This document shows, in pieces, positions 34,883-48,380 of a stretch of 64,000 nt of DNA. The stretch lies in the NCBI RefSeq assembly GCF_016722785.1, contig NZ_JAEQNE010000004.1, forward strand, positions 342,501 through 406,500, in the 5' to 3' direction. The notes beneath the pieces are model-generated. The model was not told the DNA's origin. It did not search any database and saw nothing but the letters and a program-made list of their open reading frames with translations. A program made the translations under genes and the position numbers. How positions within the stretch are numbered: the first letter of the stretch is position 1; each line of letters opens with the position of its first letter. This DNA is from Ramlibacter monticola. GTDB taxonomy: Bacteria > Pseudomonadota > Gammaproteobacteria > Burkholderiales > Burkholderiaceae_C.

Positions 34883-36016
34883 ATGAGCCTTGCCGCCTAC
34901 GCCAGCGACCCGGCGGCCACGCGCGGGCGCCGGCACCCCGAGCCGCCGCCGCCCACGCGCACCGAATTCCAGCGCGATCGCGACCGGATCGTGCACTCCA
35001 CCGCGTTCCGCCGGCTGGTGTACAAGACGCAGGTCTTCCTCAATCACGAGGGCGACCTGTTCCGGACCCGGCTGACCCATTCGATCGAGGTGGCCCAGCT
35101 GGCGCGCTCCATCGCGCGGCCGCTGGGCCTGAACGAAGACCTGGTCGAAGCGATCGCACTCGCCCACGACCTGGGCCACACGCCTTTCGGGCACGCGGGC
35201 CAGGATGCGTTGAACGAGTGCATGGCGGCGCACGGCGGCTTCGAGCACAACCTGCAAAGCCTGCGCGTGGTGGACGCCCTCGAGGAGCGCTATCCCGAGT
35301 TCGACGGCCTGAACCTGTGCTTCGAGACGCGCGAAGGCATCCTGAAGCACTGCTCGCTCGCCAACGCGCATCGGCTGGAACAGGCGGAGCCGGGCGGCGT
35401 CGGCCGCCGCTTCGTCGAGCGCACCCAACCGAGCGTGGAAGCGCAGCTGTGCAACCTCGCCGACGAGATCGCCTACAACGCCCACGACATCGACGACGGC
35501 GTGCGTTCGGGCCTCATCACGCTTGAACAGGTCGCGCAAGTTCCGCAGTTCGGCGAACACTGCGCGCGGGCGCAGCAGGAGCACCCGCAGCTGCAGGGCC
35601 GCCGGCTCCTCTATGAAGCGATCCGCCGCATGCTCAGCGCGATGGTCTACGACGCGATCGACGCCACGCGCGAACGCCTGGCGGCGACGCGGCCCGACAG
35701 CGCCGACGCGGCGCGCATGCTGGGACCCCTCGTCACCTTCAGCGGCGGCCTGCGCGCGCAGGCGGCCGAACTGAAGCACTTCCTCTTCCACAACCTGTAC
35801 CGGCATCCGCGCGTCACGGAGACCACCGGCCGCGCCCAGGACGTGGTGCGGGAGCTGTTCGCGCGCTACCTCGCGCAGCCGGGCGAGATGCAGGCCGGCT
35901 TCGCCGCCCGCGCCGACACCCCGCGCGCGGTGGCCGACTACATCGCCGGCATGACCGACCGCTACGCGCTGCGCGAGCACGAGCGGCTGACCGGCAAGCG
36001 GCTGCTGGCACCGTGA
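34883..36016 (+). CDS. dgt: Deoxyguanosinetriphosphate triphosphohydrolase-like protein
   Basis: A 377-residue HD-domain phosphohydrolase of the dGTPase-like family. RDRDRIVHSTAFRRLVYKTQVF (~32-53) is the conserved entry segment; the metal-binding histidines and aspartates are in RLTHSIEVAQ (~65) and AHDLGHTPFGHAG (~93). Members release triphosphate from dNTPs and can be allosterically regulated by dNTPs. It follows aroB by 16 bases and overlaps the MFS gene by GTGA. The aroB-dgt order is usual in Burkholderiales. Confidence 0.9.
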   Translation: MSLAAYASDPAATRGRRHPEPPPPTRTEFQRDRDRIVHSTAFRRLVYKTQVFLNHEGDLFRTRLTHSIEVAQLARSIARPLGLNEDLVEAIALAHDLGHTPFGHAGQDALNECMAAHGGFEHNLQSLRVVDALEERYPEFDGLNLCFETREGILKHCSLANAHRLEQAEPGGVGRRFVERTQPSVEAQLCNLADEIAYNAHDIDDGVRSGLITLEQVAQVPQFGEHCARAQQEHPQLQGRRLLYEAIRRMLSAMVYDAIDATRERLAATRPDSADAARMLGPLVTFSGGLRAQAAELKHFLFHNLYRHPRVTETTGRAQDVVRELFARYLAQPGEMQAGFAARADTPRAVADYIAGMTDRYALREHERLTGKRLLAP

Positions 36017-37242
36017 GGCGGCCCGACCCCGCGCTCATCGTGGTGCTGGCCGGCATCAGCGCCGCGCTGCACATCGGCAAGCTCCCGCCCGCCCTGCCGG
36101 TGCTGCGCGAAAGCCTGCACATCTCGCTGGTGCAGGCGGGCTTCCTGCTGTCCCTGGTGCAGGTGGCGGGCATGACGCTGGGGCTGGCCATGGGCGCCTT
36201 GGCCGATGCGTTCGGCGCCCGCCGGACCATGGCGCTGGGGCTGGTGCTGCTGTCGATGGCGAGCTTCGCCGGCGGCGCCGCGACCAGCGCGCCGGCGCTG
36301 ATGGCGCTGCGGGCGCTGGAAGGCGTGGGCTTCCTGCTGGCCTCGCTGCCCGCGCCGGGGCTGATCCGCCGGCTGGTGCAGCCGGCGCGGCTGGCCGGCA
36401 TGCTGGGCCTGTGGGGCGCGTACATGCCTTTCGGCACGGCGGCCGCGCTGCTGCTGGGGCCGGCCTTCATCGCCGCCAGCGGCTGGCCGGGCTGGTGGTG
36501 GCTGCTGGCGACCCTCTCCTGCGCGATGGCCGTGTGCCTGTGGCTGGTCGTGCCCGCCGCCGCGGACGCGCGCGTCGCCGGGGCGGGTGCCAGCCTGCGC
36601 GGACGCATCTCGCGCACGCTGCGCTCGCCCGGGCCGTGGCTGGCCTCCACCGCCTTCGCGGTGTATTCGGCGCAGTGGCTGGCGGTGATCGGCTTCCTGC
36701 CCACCATCTACGCGCAGGCCGGGCTGCCGACCGCGTTCGTCGCGGTGGCGACCGCGCTTGCCGCCGCCGCCAACATGATCGGCAACATCGGCTCGGGTCG
36801 CCTGCTGCAGCGGGGCTGGCGCGCGCCGGTGCTGCTGCATTGCGGCTACGCGGCGATGGCGCTGGGCGCGATCGTCGCCTTCGCGCCCTGGGGCGCGGAG
36901 GGCTCCACCGGCGTTGCGCTGGTCCGCTATGCGGGCGTGCTGCTGTTCTCGGCGCTGGGCGGCCTGGTGCCGGGGACGCTGTTCTCGGTGGCCGTGCGGG
37001 TCGCGCCGGACGAGGGCAGCGTATCCACCACGGTCGGCTGGCTGCAGCAGTGGTCGGCCTTCGGCCAGTTCGCCGGGCCGCCGCTGGTGGCCTGGGCCGC
37101 GGCCCGGGCCGGCGGCTGGCACGTGATGGGCTGGATCACGGCGAGCTTCGCGCTGGCCGGCATGGGCATCGCGTTGGGGATTGCACGATTCCTGGCGGGG
37201 CACGCCACCGGTCGGGGCCCGGCATCGCAGGCCGCGCCCTAA
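36013..37242 (+). CDS. Major facilitator superfamily transporter (cyanate/NimT-like group)
   Basis: A 409-residue protein with about twelve membrane helices. The motif between helices 2 and 3 is GALADAFGARRTM, the MFS A-motif, and the arrangement resembles CynX/NimT-type permeases. The GTG start overlaps the dgt stop, so it is read in the same transcript. The substrate is unknown, and nothing nearby points to one. The last codons are followed at once by TAAAAT, which may be the -10 of the next gene. Confidence 0.8.
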   Translation: MRRPDPALIVVLAGISAALHIGKLPPALPVLRESLHISLVQAGFLLSLVQVAGMTLGLAMGALADAFGARRTMALGLVLLSMASFAGGAATSAPALMALRALEGVGFLLASLPAPGLIRRLVQPARLAGMLGLWGAYMPFGTAAALLLGPAFIAASGWPGWWWLLATLSCAMAVCLWLVVPAAADARVAGAGASLRGRISRTLRSPGPWLASTAFAVYSAQWLAVIGFLPTIYAQAGLPTAFVAVATALAAAANMIGNIGSGRLLQRGWRAPVLLHCGYAAMALGAIVAFAPWGAEGSTGVALVRYAGVLLFSALGGLVPGTLFSVAVRVAPDEGSVSTTVGWLQQWSAFGQFAGPPLVAWAAARAGGWHVMGWITASFALAGMGIALGIARFLAGHATGRGPASQAAP

Positions 37243-37253
37243 AATCCTGTTAC

Positions 37254-37904
37254 ATGAGCTTCCTCAACCAGCTGAAGTCCCAGGCGAAGGAGTTGCAGCA
37301 CAAGCGTTCCTCCGACGACCAGCAACTGCACGAGTCGACGGCGCGGACCGAGGAGGCCTGCCGGGTCATCCTGCCCTACCTGCAGGACCTTGCGCGGCAA
37401 CTCTCCGTCATCGAGCCCGCTGGCCCGGCGCTGACGCTGGACGGCCGGACGCGCTGGCCTGCCATGAAGCTGGTGGACTTCCGCGTGGATGCGCGCCGCA
37501 AGCGGCTGCGCAACCAGGAAGTGTTCGACTACATCGGCGTGGGCTGGCGCATCGTGCCGCAGGCGGGCGAGCCGGTCCCCGCCGCGGTCAGCGTCAATTT
37601 CCCGATCGAGATGCAGCGCGTGGAAGAGCGGCTCATGATGGGACCGGTGAAGCACGAGCGGCGCGAGATCCGCGATCCCGAGAAGAGGAACGTGCTGCGC
37701 GAGGTGCGCTACGAGTACCTCACGCACACGCGCGGCAGCATCACCGCGACACCGGACCACGACCGGGGCCATGTGCATTTCCGGCTCCTGAACACGGCCG
37801 GCTTCGAGGTGGTGCAGACGATCTGGCCCGCCGCGCGCATCAACCAGGAGCTGCTCGACGAACTGGCCAAGCGCCTCGTGGGGCAGCCCAGCACGTTCGC
37901 CTGA
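37254..37904 (+). CDS. Hypothetical cytoplasmic protein
   Basis: A 216-residue protein without signal or membrane segments that I cannot place in a family. The N-terminal ~50 residues are a charged helix or coiled coil (LNQLKSQAKELQHKRSSDDQQLHESTAR), and the rest is mixed, with several basic and aromatic strands and a final helix (INQELLDELAKRLVG). TAAAAT at 37240-37245 lies 8 bases before the ATG, suggesting a nearly leaderless transcript beginning here in addition to read-through from the MFS gene. Confidence 0.65.
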   Translation: MSFLNQLKSQAKELQHKRSSDDQQLHESTARTEEACRVILPYLQDLARQLSVIEPAGPALTLDGRTRWPAMKLVDFRVDARRKRLRNQEVFDYIGVGWRIVPQAGEPVPAAVSVNFPIEMQRVEERLMMGPVKHERREIRDPEKRNVLREVRYEYLTHTRGSITATPDHDRGHVHFRLLNTAGFEVVQTIWPAARINQELLDELAKRLVGQPSTFA

Positions 37905-37906
37905 AC

Positions 37907-38458
37907 ATGGGCGACGCCGCGACCCCCCTGGCCGACACCCGGCGCTGGCTGGAGCGCGCCGTCATCGGTCTCAACCTGTGCCCCTTCGCCAAGTCCGTGC
38001 ACGTCAAGGGCCAGGTGCACTATGCGCTGAGCGAGGCGCAGGATGCGCAGGAGGTCCTGGAGGACTTCACGCGCGAGCTGGAGGCGCTGGTGGCGCTGCC
38101 GGCGCCCGAGCGGGACACGACGCTGCTGGTGATCCCGCGCGGCATGGAGGACTTCCTCGGCTTCAACGACCTGGTCGCGCGCGCCGAGCGCATCGTGCGA
38201 AAGCGCCGGCTGGAGGGCGTGATCCAGGTGGCCAGCTTCCATCCCCGCTTCGTCTTCGCCGGGGAGGCGGAGGACGACGTCACCAACTACAGCAATCGCG
38301 CGCCCTATCCGACGCTGCACCTGCTGCGGGAGGAGAGCATGGACCGTGCGGTCGCGGCCTTCCCGGACGCGGCCGCGATCTACGAAGTCAACATGGAGAC
38401 GCTGCGCCGGCTCGGCCTGGAGGGCTGGACCGCGCTGGACGTCGGGCCGCACGCATGA
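37907..38458 (+). CDS. DUF1415 family protein
   Basis: A 183-residue protein of the uncharacterised DUF1415 family. Recognisable are the N-terminal WLERAVIGLNLCPFAKSV, with a single conserved cysteine and proline, GFNDLVARAERIVRKRRLEGVIQVASFHP in the centre, and NRAPYPTLHLLREESM near the C-terminus. It starts two bases after the previous stop and overlaps the methyltransferase gene by ATGA. The function is unknown; the invariant CPFA segment is a candidate active or metal site. Confidence 0.8.
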   Translation: MGDAATPLADTRRWLERAVIGLNLCPFAKSVHVKGQVHYALSEAQDAQEVLEDFTRELEALVALPAPERDTTLLVIPRGMEDFLGFNDLVARAERIVRKRRLEGVIQVASFHPRFVFAGEAEDDVTNYSNRAPYPTLHLLREESMDRAVAAFPDAAAIYEVNMETLRRLGLEGWTALDVGPHA

Positions 38459-39309
38459 AGAAGGACATCCGCGAGGAGCTGGGGCTGCGCCCCGACCAGT
38501 CGATCGAGCTGCTGCAGGAACTGCACATCGTCACGCGCGAGGGGCGGATCAACCAGGATTCGCGGCGCAAGCTGAAGCAGGTCTCCCACCTGTACCAGTT
38601 CATCGAGAAGTTGCTGCTGGAGTTGCCGGCCGAGGGCGGCCACCCGACGCTGGCCGACCATGGCGCGGGCAAGTCCTATCTCGGCTTCGTGCTGTACGAC
38701 CTGTTCTTCCGGCCGCGCGGGGTGGGGCACATCTACGGCATCGAGACGCGCGCGGAGCTGGTGGAGAAGTCGCGCGAACTCGCGCGCCGGCTCGGCTTCG
38801 AGCGCATGAGCTTCCTGCACCTGAGCGCCGCCGAAGCCGCCGACGCCGCGCAGCTGCCGGCGAAGATCGACGTGGTGACGGCGTTGCATGCCTGCGACAC
38901 CGCCACCGACGACGCAATCGCCTTCGGCCTGCGCAAGCAAGCGCGCTTCATGGTGCTGGTGCCGTGCTGCCAGGCGGAGCTGGCCGGCGTCCTGCGCGAG
39001 CAGAAGGCGCTGGCGCTGGCGCGCACGCCGCTGGCGGAGCTGTGGCGGCATCCGCTGCACACGCGCGAACTGGGCAGCCAGGTGACCAACGTGTTGCGCT
39101 GCCTCTACCTGGAGGCCATGGGCTACCAGATCACCGTCACCGAACTGGTGGGCTGGGAGCACAGCATGAAGAACGAGCTGATCCTCGCGCGCTCGACGGG
39201 GCAGCGCAGGCGCGCCTCCGCCGGACGGCTGCGCGCCATCCTGGCGGAGTTCGGACTGCAGGGGCTGGAGGCCCGGCGCTTCCCGGGCCTGCCCGAGGTG
39301 TCTCAGTAG
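38455..39309 (+). CDS. Class I SAM-dependent methyltransferase
   Basis: A 284-residue protein with a Rossmann-type methyltransferase core. The SAM-binding glycine motif appears as LADHGAGKSYLGFVLYD (~residues 65-81), followed by an acidic strand end (IYGIETRAELVE). ALHACDTATDDAI and LVPCCQAEL are features of the Methyltransf_32/GSTCD/METTL25-like group, where the paired cysteines are conserved. The N-terminal ~60 residues form a helical extension. It is coupled to DUF1415 and is convergent with a small membrane-protein gene that overlaps its last 7 bases. Its substrate, probably RNA or protein, is unknown. Confidence 0.75.
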   Translation: MKKDIREELGLRPDQSIELLQELHIVTREGRINQDSRRKLKQVSHLYQFIEKLLLELPAEGGHPTLADHGAGKSYLGFVLYDLFFRPRGVGHIYGIETRAELVEKSRELARRLGFERMSFLHLSAAEAADAAQLPAKIDVVTALHACDTATDDAIAFGLRKQARFMVLVPCCQAELAGVLREQKALALARTPLAELWRHPLHTRELGSQVTNVLRCLYLEAMGYQITVTELVGWEHSMKNELILARSTGQRRRASAGRLRAILAEFGLQGLEARRFPGLPEVSQ

Positions 39310-39509
39310 TCGTCGGTGCGGCGCCCGGCGGCGGTGGGGGCGGGCGGATCCTTCGGGCGCGTGCGCTTGACCGCGGACAGGATGCCGATCCCGAACAGGA
39401 CCACCGCCCCGATCAGGATGTAGGTTTGCGGCACTCCTGCCACCATCGCGCCCCAGGCGAGGCCGGCGATGACGATGACGAAGCCGATCAGGTAAAGGGA
39501 AAAGGACAT
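39303..39509 (-). CDS. Small two-helix membrane protein
   Basis: A 68-residue protein with two hydrophobic segments (SFSLYLIGFVIVIAGLAWGAMV and YILIGAVVLFGIGILSAV) separated by a short polar turn, and a basic, proline-rich C-terminus. ATG 39509 has an AAGGAG site 9 bases upstream, so a longer version starting at 39578 is unlikely. It overlaps the end of the convergent methyltransferase gene. The function is unknown; similar small proteins are widespread in Burkholderiales. Confidence 0.7.
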   Translation of the reverse strand: MSFSLYLIGFVIVIAGLAWGAMVAGVPQTYILIGAVVLFGIGILSAVKRTRPKDPPAPTAAGRRTDDY

Positions 39510-39593
39510 GGGCGCAGACTCCTTCGCCGCCATTCTCTGTAGGGGCGACGCCCGGTCCTTGTCAGCGCAGACGACCAATCGGGGTCAGACCAG

Positions 39594-39616
39594 TAATTGG
39601 GGTCAGATTCCAATTA
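39594..39616. repeat. Left 23-bp inverted repeat of the RAYT element
   Basis: A 23-base arm containing GGGGTCAGATTCC flanked by TAATT and AATTA. It is the exact reverse complement of 40359-40381. A second GGGGTCAGA unit at 39581-39589 lies 18 bases upstream of the one in the arm (39599-39607), giving a short tandem. Confidence 0.95.
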
Positions 39617-39626
39617 CCATGACCGG

Positions 39627-40361
39627 ATGGCGCGCCTTCCCCGGCTCACGGTTCCCGGTTATCCCCACCACATTATCCAGCGCGGCAACAACCGCCAGCC
39701 GATCTTCGGCGACAAGGCGGACTACGAGCTGCTGCTGGGCCTGATCGACGAACATGCGCGCAAGCAGCACGTGGCGCTGCATGCCTATGTGCTGATGAGC
39801 AACCACTTCCACCTGCTCGCCACGCCGGAGACGGCGGAGGGCATCCCGCAGATGATGCAGGCGGTCGGGCGCCGCTACGTTCGGCACTACAACCTGCGGC
39901 ACGCGCGCACCGGCACCTTGTGGGAGGGCCGCTACCGGTCCACGCTGATCCAGGCCGAGCGCTACCTGCTGGCCTGCATGGTCTACATCGATCTCAATCC
40001 GGTGCGGGCGGGAATGGTCGTGGATCCGGCCGACTACCCCTGGTCGAGTCACCAGCACTATGTCGGTCGGCGCAGCGACCGGCTCGTCACGCCGCATCCG
40101 CTCTACTGGGAATTGGGCAACACGCCCTTCGCCCGCGACCAGGCCTATGCTGACTTGGTTCGCACCGGGGTTTCGCAGGCCCAGCAGCAGGCGCTGACGG
40201 ACTCCGTCCTGCGCGGCTGGGCGCTGGGAGAGCCGGACTACGTGGCCGACTTGCAACGGCGCACCGAACGCCGCGTCACGCGCTCGCAAGCGGGCAGGCC
40301 GCGCATGAACACCAATGATCTGTCCCCAATTAACGAAGAAGGGATGACGGACCGAGAATAA
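39627..40361 (+). mobile_element. REP-associated tyrosine transposase (RAYT), intact gene
   Basis: A 244-residue single-strand transposase of the TnpA-REP/Y1 HUH family. VPGYPHHIIQRGNNRQ begins the fold, the HUH metal motif is NHFHLL (H60, H62), and GTLWEGRYRSTLI with IDLNPVRAGMV near 120 are strongly conserved in RAYTs. The frame is complete, and its stop TAA is the first three bases of the right inverted repeat. ATG 39627 is chosen; an in-frame TTG at 39597 would lie inside the left repeat. RAYTs are domesticated, single-copy enzymes thought to spread REP palindromes. It lies between a minus-strand small gene and gltB. Confidence 0.92.
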
Positions 40362-40381
40362 TTGGAATCTGACCCCAATTA
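40359..40381. repeat. Right 23-bp inverted repeat of the RAYT element
   Basis: The exact reverse complement of 39594-39616, with core GGAATCTGACCCC. It contains the RAYT stop codon. A near copy of its right half, CTGTCCCCAATTAA, occurs about 40 bases upstream inside the RAYT reading frame. Confidence 0.95.
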
Positions 40382-40387
40382 TTTTGC

Positions 40388-40417
40388 TTGGCAAGAGGTG
40401 CTGCGCTGCACTATCCT
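40388..40417 (+). promoter_or_regulatory. Putative gltB promoter
   Basis: TTGGCA (40388-40393) and TATCCT (40412-40417) are separated by 18 bases, followed by a leader of about 28 nt to ATG 40452. The -35 box begins 7 bases after the RAYT inverted repeat, so the element abuts the promoter without disrupting it. Confidence 0.5.
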
Positions 40418-40451
40418 CGGGTTTCCCCTGAATACCCTGAGGTGCGCGCCA

Positions 40452-45185
<4,734 letters not shown>

Positions 45186-45200
45186 AGGAAGAAACGAACC

Positions 45201-46667
45201 ATGGGTAAAGTCACCGGCTTCATGGAGTTCGAGCGCGTCGAGGAGGACTACAAGCCCGTCCCCGAGCGCGTGAAGCACCACAAGGAATTCATCATCGGCC
45301 TGAGCAACGAGCAGGCCAAGGTGCAGGGCGCGCGCTGCATGGATTGCGGCATCCCGTTCTGCAACTCGGGCTGCCCGGTCAACAACATCATTCCGGACTT
45401 CAACGACCTGGTGTACCGGCAGGACTGGCAGGACGCCTTCACGGTCCTGGACTCCACCAACAACTTTCCGGAGTTCACCGGCCGCATCTGCCCGGCGCCC
45501 TGCGAGGCGGCCTGCACGCTGAACCTCAACGACGACCCGGTCGGCATCAAGTCGATCGAGCACGCGATCATCGACCGGGCCTGGGACAACGGCTGGGTGA
45601 AGCCGCGGGTGCCGCGCATCCGGACCGGCAAGAAGGTCGCGGTGGTCGGCTCCGGCCCCGCCGGCATGGCGGCGGCGCAGCAGCTGGCGCGCGCCGGCCA
45701 CGACGTGACGCTGTTCGAGAAGAACGACCGCATCGGCGGCCTGCTGCGCTATGGCATCCCCGACTTCAAGATGGAGAAGCACCACATCGACCGCCGCGTC
45801 GGGCAGATGGAGGCCGAAGGCGTGACGATGCGCACCGGTGTCATGATCGGCGAGCTGCCCAAGGGTTCCAAGGTCACCAACTGGGCCAAGGAGACCATCT
45901 CCCCGCAGCAGCTGCAGAAGGACTTCGACGCGGTGGTGCTCGCGGGTGGCGCCGAGCAGTCGCGCGACCTGCCCGTGCCGGGCCGCGATCTCGACGGCAT
46001 CCACTTCGCCATGGAGTTCCTGCCGCAGCAGAACAAGCTCAACGCCGGCGACAAGGTGAAGGGCCAGATCCGCGCCGACGGCAAGCACGTCATCGTGATC
46101 GGCGGCGGCGACACCGGCAGCGACTGCGTCGGCACCAGCAACCGCCACGGCGCCAAGAGCGTGACGCAGTTCGAGCTCATGCCCATGCCCCCGGAGCAGG
46201 AGAACAAGGAACTGACCTGGCCCTACTGGCCGTACAAGCTGCGCACCTCCTCCTCCCACGAGGAAGGCTGCGAGCGCGAGTTCGCCATCGCCACCAAGGA
46301 ATTCACCGGCGAGAAGGGCAAGGTCACGGGCCTGAAGACGGTGAACGTGGAGATGAAGGACGGCAAGTTCGTCGAGATCCCCGGCACCGAGAAGGAATAC
46401 AAGGCCGACCTGGTGCTGCTGGCCATGGGCTTCGTGAGCCCCGTCCAGAGCATCCTGGAGGGCTTCGGGGTGGAGAAGGACGCGCGCGGCAACGCCCGGG
46501 CGACCGTCGATTTCCACGGCGGCTATGCCACGAGCGTTCCCAAGGTGTTCGCCGCCGGCGACATTCGCCGCGGTCAATCGCTGGTCGTCTGGGCGATCCG
46601 CGAGGGCCGACAGGCGGCCCGCGCCGTGGACGAATTCCTCATGGGATTCAGCGATCTGCCGCGTTAA
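45201..46667 (+). CDS. gltD: Glutamate synthase small subunit
   Basis: A 488-residue FAD/NADPH subunit that delivers electrons to GltB. The N-terminal iron-sulfur cysteines are in [17 protein letters not shown] and [15 protein letters not shown]; the FAD-binding loop is [19 protein letters not shown] near 150, and the NADPH loop is [19 protein letters not shown] near 300. A good AAGGAAG ribosome site precedes the ATG. Length and motif order are normal. Confidence 0.97.
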   Translation: MGKVTGFMEFERVEEDYKPVPERVKHHKEFIIGLSNEQAKVQGARCMDCGIPFCNSGCPVNNIIPDFNDLVYRQDWQDAFTVLDSTNNFPEFTGRICPAPCEAACTLNLNDDPVGIKSIEHAIIDRAWDNGWVKPRVPRIRTGKKVAVVGSGPAGMAAAQQLARAGHDVTLFEKNDRIGGLLRYGIPDFKMEKHHIDRRVGQMEAEGVTMRTGVMIGELPKGSKVTNWAKETISPQQLQKDFDAVVLAGGAEQSRDLPVPGRDLDGIHFAMEFLPQQNKLNAGDKVKGQIRADGKHVIVIGGGDTGSDCVGTSNRHGAKSVTQFELMPMPPEQENKELTWPYWPYKLRTSSSHEEGCEREFAIATKEFTGEKGKVTGLKTVNVEMKDGKFVEIPGTEKEYKADLVLLAMGFVSPVQSILEGFGVEKDARGNARATVDFHGGYATSVPKVFAAGDIRRGQSLVVWAIREGRQAARAVDEFLMGFSDLPR

Positions 46668-46686
46668 AGCGACAGGATCCTGACGC

Positions 46687-46707
46687 CTGCCGCCACCTCG
46701 GCGGCAG
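46687..46707. other. Hairpin between gltD and mlaF
   Basis: CTGCCGCC (46687-46694) pairs perfectly with GGCGGCAG (46700-46707) around ACCTC. There is no T-run after it, so it is a structured 3' end or an RNA-stability element rather than a clear intrinsic terminator. GATAAT (46725-46730) follows as a possible -10 for the mla operon. Confidence 0.45.
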
Positions 46708-46776
46708 CTCGTCCGCAATGGACCGATAATCCGGGGCTTTCAGCATGGGGCCGTGGACCGGCCCGACCTCCCCCGG

Positions 46777-47592
46777 ATGACCCAACACGAATCCGGCCCG
46801 CTGGTCGAATGCCGCAACCTGACGTTCGGCTACGACCAGCGCCGCATCCTCGATGACGTGAGCTTCACCGTGCCGCGCGGCAAGGTGACGGCGCTCATGG
46901 GCGCGTCCGGCGGCGGCAAGACCACGGTGCTGCGCCTGATCGGCGGCCAGATCCGCCCGCGGTCCGGCGAACTGCTGTTCGACGGCGAAGCCATTCCCGG
47001 GCTGGACCGCGACGGCCTGTACCGGATGCGCCGCCGCATGGGCATGCTGTTCCAGTTCGGCGCGCTGTTCACCGACCTGAGCGTCTTCGACAACGTCGCC
47101 TTCCCGCTGCGCGAGCACTCGGGGCTGCCCGAGAACCTGGTGCGCGACGTCGTGCTGATGAAGCTCAACGCCGTCGGCCTGCGCGGCGCGCGCGACCTGA
47201 TGCCCAGCCAGGTGTCCGGCGGCATGGCCCGCCGCGTGGCGCTGGCCCGCGCCATCGCGCTCGATCCCGAGCTCGTGATGTACGACGAACCCTTCGCAGG
47301 GCTCGACCCGATCTCGCTCGGCACCGCGGCGCAGTTGATCCGGCGGCTGAACGACACGCTGGGCATCACCAGCATCGTCGTCTCGCACGACCTGGAGGAA
47401 ACCTTCCACATCGCCGACCAGGTGATCGTGCTGGCCAACGGCAGGATCGCCGCGCAGGGCACCCCGGAAGAAGTGCGCAACTCCGACAACCCGCTGGTGC
47501 ACCAGTTCGTGAACGCGCTGTCGGAAGGGCCGGTGCATTTCCACTACCCGGGTCCCAGCGTCAACGACGATTTCAGCGAGGGACTGCAATGA
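46777..47592 (+). CDS. mlaF: Phospholipid transport ABC ATPase MlaF
   Basis: A 271-residue ATPase of the Mla system, which moves phospholipids between inner and outer membrane to keep lipid asymmetry. Walker A is GASGGGKTT, the Q-loop region FQFGALFTDLSVFDNVAFPLRE is the MlaF-typical version, the signature is SGGMARR and Walker B LVMYDEPFAGLDP. ATG 46777 leaves 8 residues before the conserved LVECRNLTFGY; an in-frame GTG at 46753 is possible. Neither has a clear ribosome site. It begins the mlaFEDACB operon and overlaps mlaE by ATGA. Confidence 0.94.
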   Translation: MTQHESGPLVECRNLTFGYDQRRILDDVSFTVPRGKVTALMGASGGGKTTVLRLIGGQIRPRSGELLFDGEAIPGLDRDGLYRMRRRMGMLFQFGALFTDLSVFDNVAFPLREHSGLPENLVRDVVLMKLNAVGLRGARDLMPSQVSGGMARRVALARAIALDPELVMYDEPFAGLDPISLGTAAQLIRRLNDTLGITSIVVSHDLEETFHIADQVIVLANGRIAAQGTPEEVRNSDNPLVHQFVNALSEGPVHFHYPGPSVNDDFSEGLQ

Positions 47593-48371
47593 GCTGGTGG
47601 AAGCCCTCGGACGTCGGCTTCGCGACCCGCGGCAAGGTCGCCGACGTCGGCCATGCCGCAAGGCTCTTCCTGCGCCTCTTGTCGTTGTTCGGAGCGACCT
47701 TCGCGCGCGCCCGCCTGCTGCGCGACCAGGTGCATTTCCTGGGCAACTACTCGCTGGCGATCGTCGGCGTGTCGGGCCTGTTCGTCGGCTTCGTGCTCGC
47801 GCTCCAGGGTTACTACGTCCTGCAGCGCTACGGCTCCTCCGAAGCACTGGGGCTCATGGTGGCCCTGAGCCTCGTGCGCGAGCTCGGGCCCGTGGTGACC
47901 GCGCTGCTGTTCGCCGGCCGTGCCGGCACCTCGCTCACCGCGGAGATCGGCCTGATGAAGGCCGGCGAGCAGTTGTCGGCCATGGAGATGATGGCGGTGG
48001 ACCCGGTCCAGCGCATCCTGGCGCCCCGCTTCTGGGGCGGGGTGATCGCCATGCCGCTGCTGGCGGCGGTGTTCAACGCGGTGGGCATCATCGGCGGCTG
48101 GGTCGTCGGCGTGGTGCTGATCGGCGTGGACCCCGGCTCCTTCTGGAGCCAGATGCAAGGCGGCGTGGACGTGTTCAGGGACGTCGGCAACGGCGTGATC
48201 AAGAGCCTGGTGTTCGGCGTGGCCGTCACCTTCATCGCCGTGCTGCAGGGCTTCGAGGCCCACCCGACGCCGGAGGGCGTGTCGCGGGCGACCACGCGCA
48301 CCGTCGTGATGGCCTCCCTGGCCGTCCTCGGCCTCGATTTCGTGCTGACCGCAATGATGTTCAGCATCTAG
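47589..48371 (+). CDS. mlaE: Phospholipid transport permease MlaE
   Basis: A 260-residue permease with about five or six helices that, with MlaF, MlaD and MlaB, forms the inner-membrane Mla complex. VGVSGLFVGFVLALQGYYVLQRYG near 60, VRELGPVVTALLFAGRAGTSL near 95 and AEIGLMKAGEQLSAMEMM near 118 are strongly conserved and include the coupling helix. The start lies in the mlaF stop and mlaD follows after 9 bases. Confidence 0.95.
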   Translation: MSWWKPSDVGFATRGKVADVGHAARLFLRLLSLFGATFARARLLRDQVHFLGNYSLAIVGVSGLFVGFVLALQGYYVLQRYGSSEALGLMVALSLVRELGPVVTALLFAGRAGTSLTAEIGLMKAGEQLSAMEMMAVDPVQRILAPRFWGGVIAMPLLAAVFNAVGIIGGWVVGVVLIGVDPGSFWSQMQGGVDVFRDVGNGVIKSLVFGVAVTFIAVLQGFEAHPTPEGVSRATTRTVVMASLAVLGLDFVLTAMMFSI

Positions 48372-48380
48372 GAGAAAGAT

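Noticed and set aside
31345..34884. 1179-codon minus-strand frame opposite the lipoprotein, aroK and aroB
   Set aside because: Composition is typical of GC-bias shadow translation, and the opposite strand encodes known enzymes.
39594..40381. Classical IS element around the RAYT
   Set aside because: The transposase is of the Y1/REP type, and no target-site duplication is visible outside the inverted repeats.
40389..40406. Possible sigma-54 promoter before gltB
   Set aside because: TGG...TGC elements are present, but the GG to GC spacing is one base too long for the -24/-12 pattern, and a reasonable sigma-70 promoter overlaps.
46687..46707. Hairpin after gltD as an intrinsic terminator
   Set aside because: The stem is perfect but no T-run follows, so it was listed only as a hairpin.
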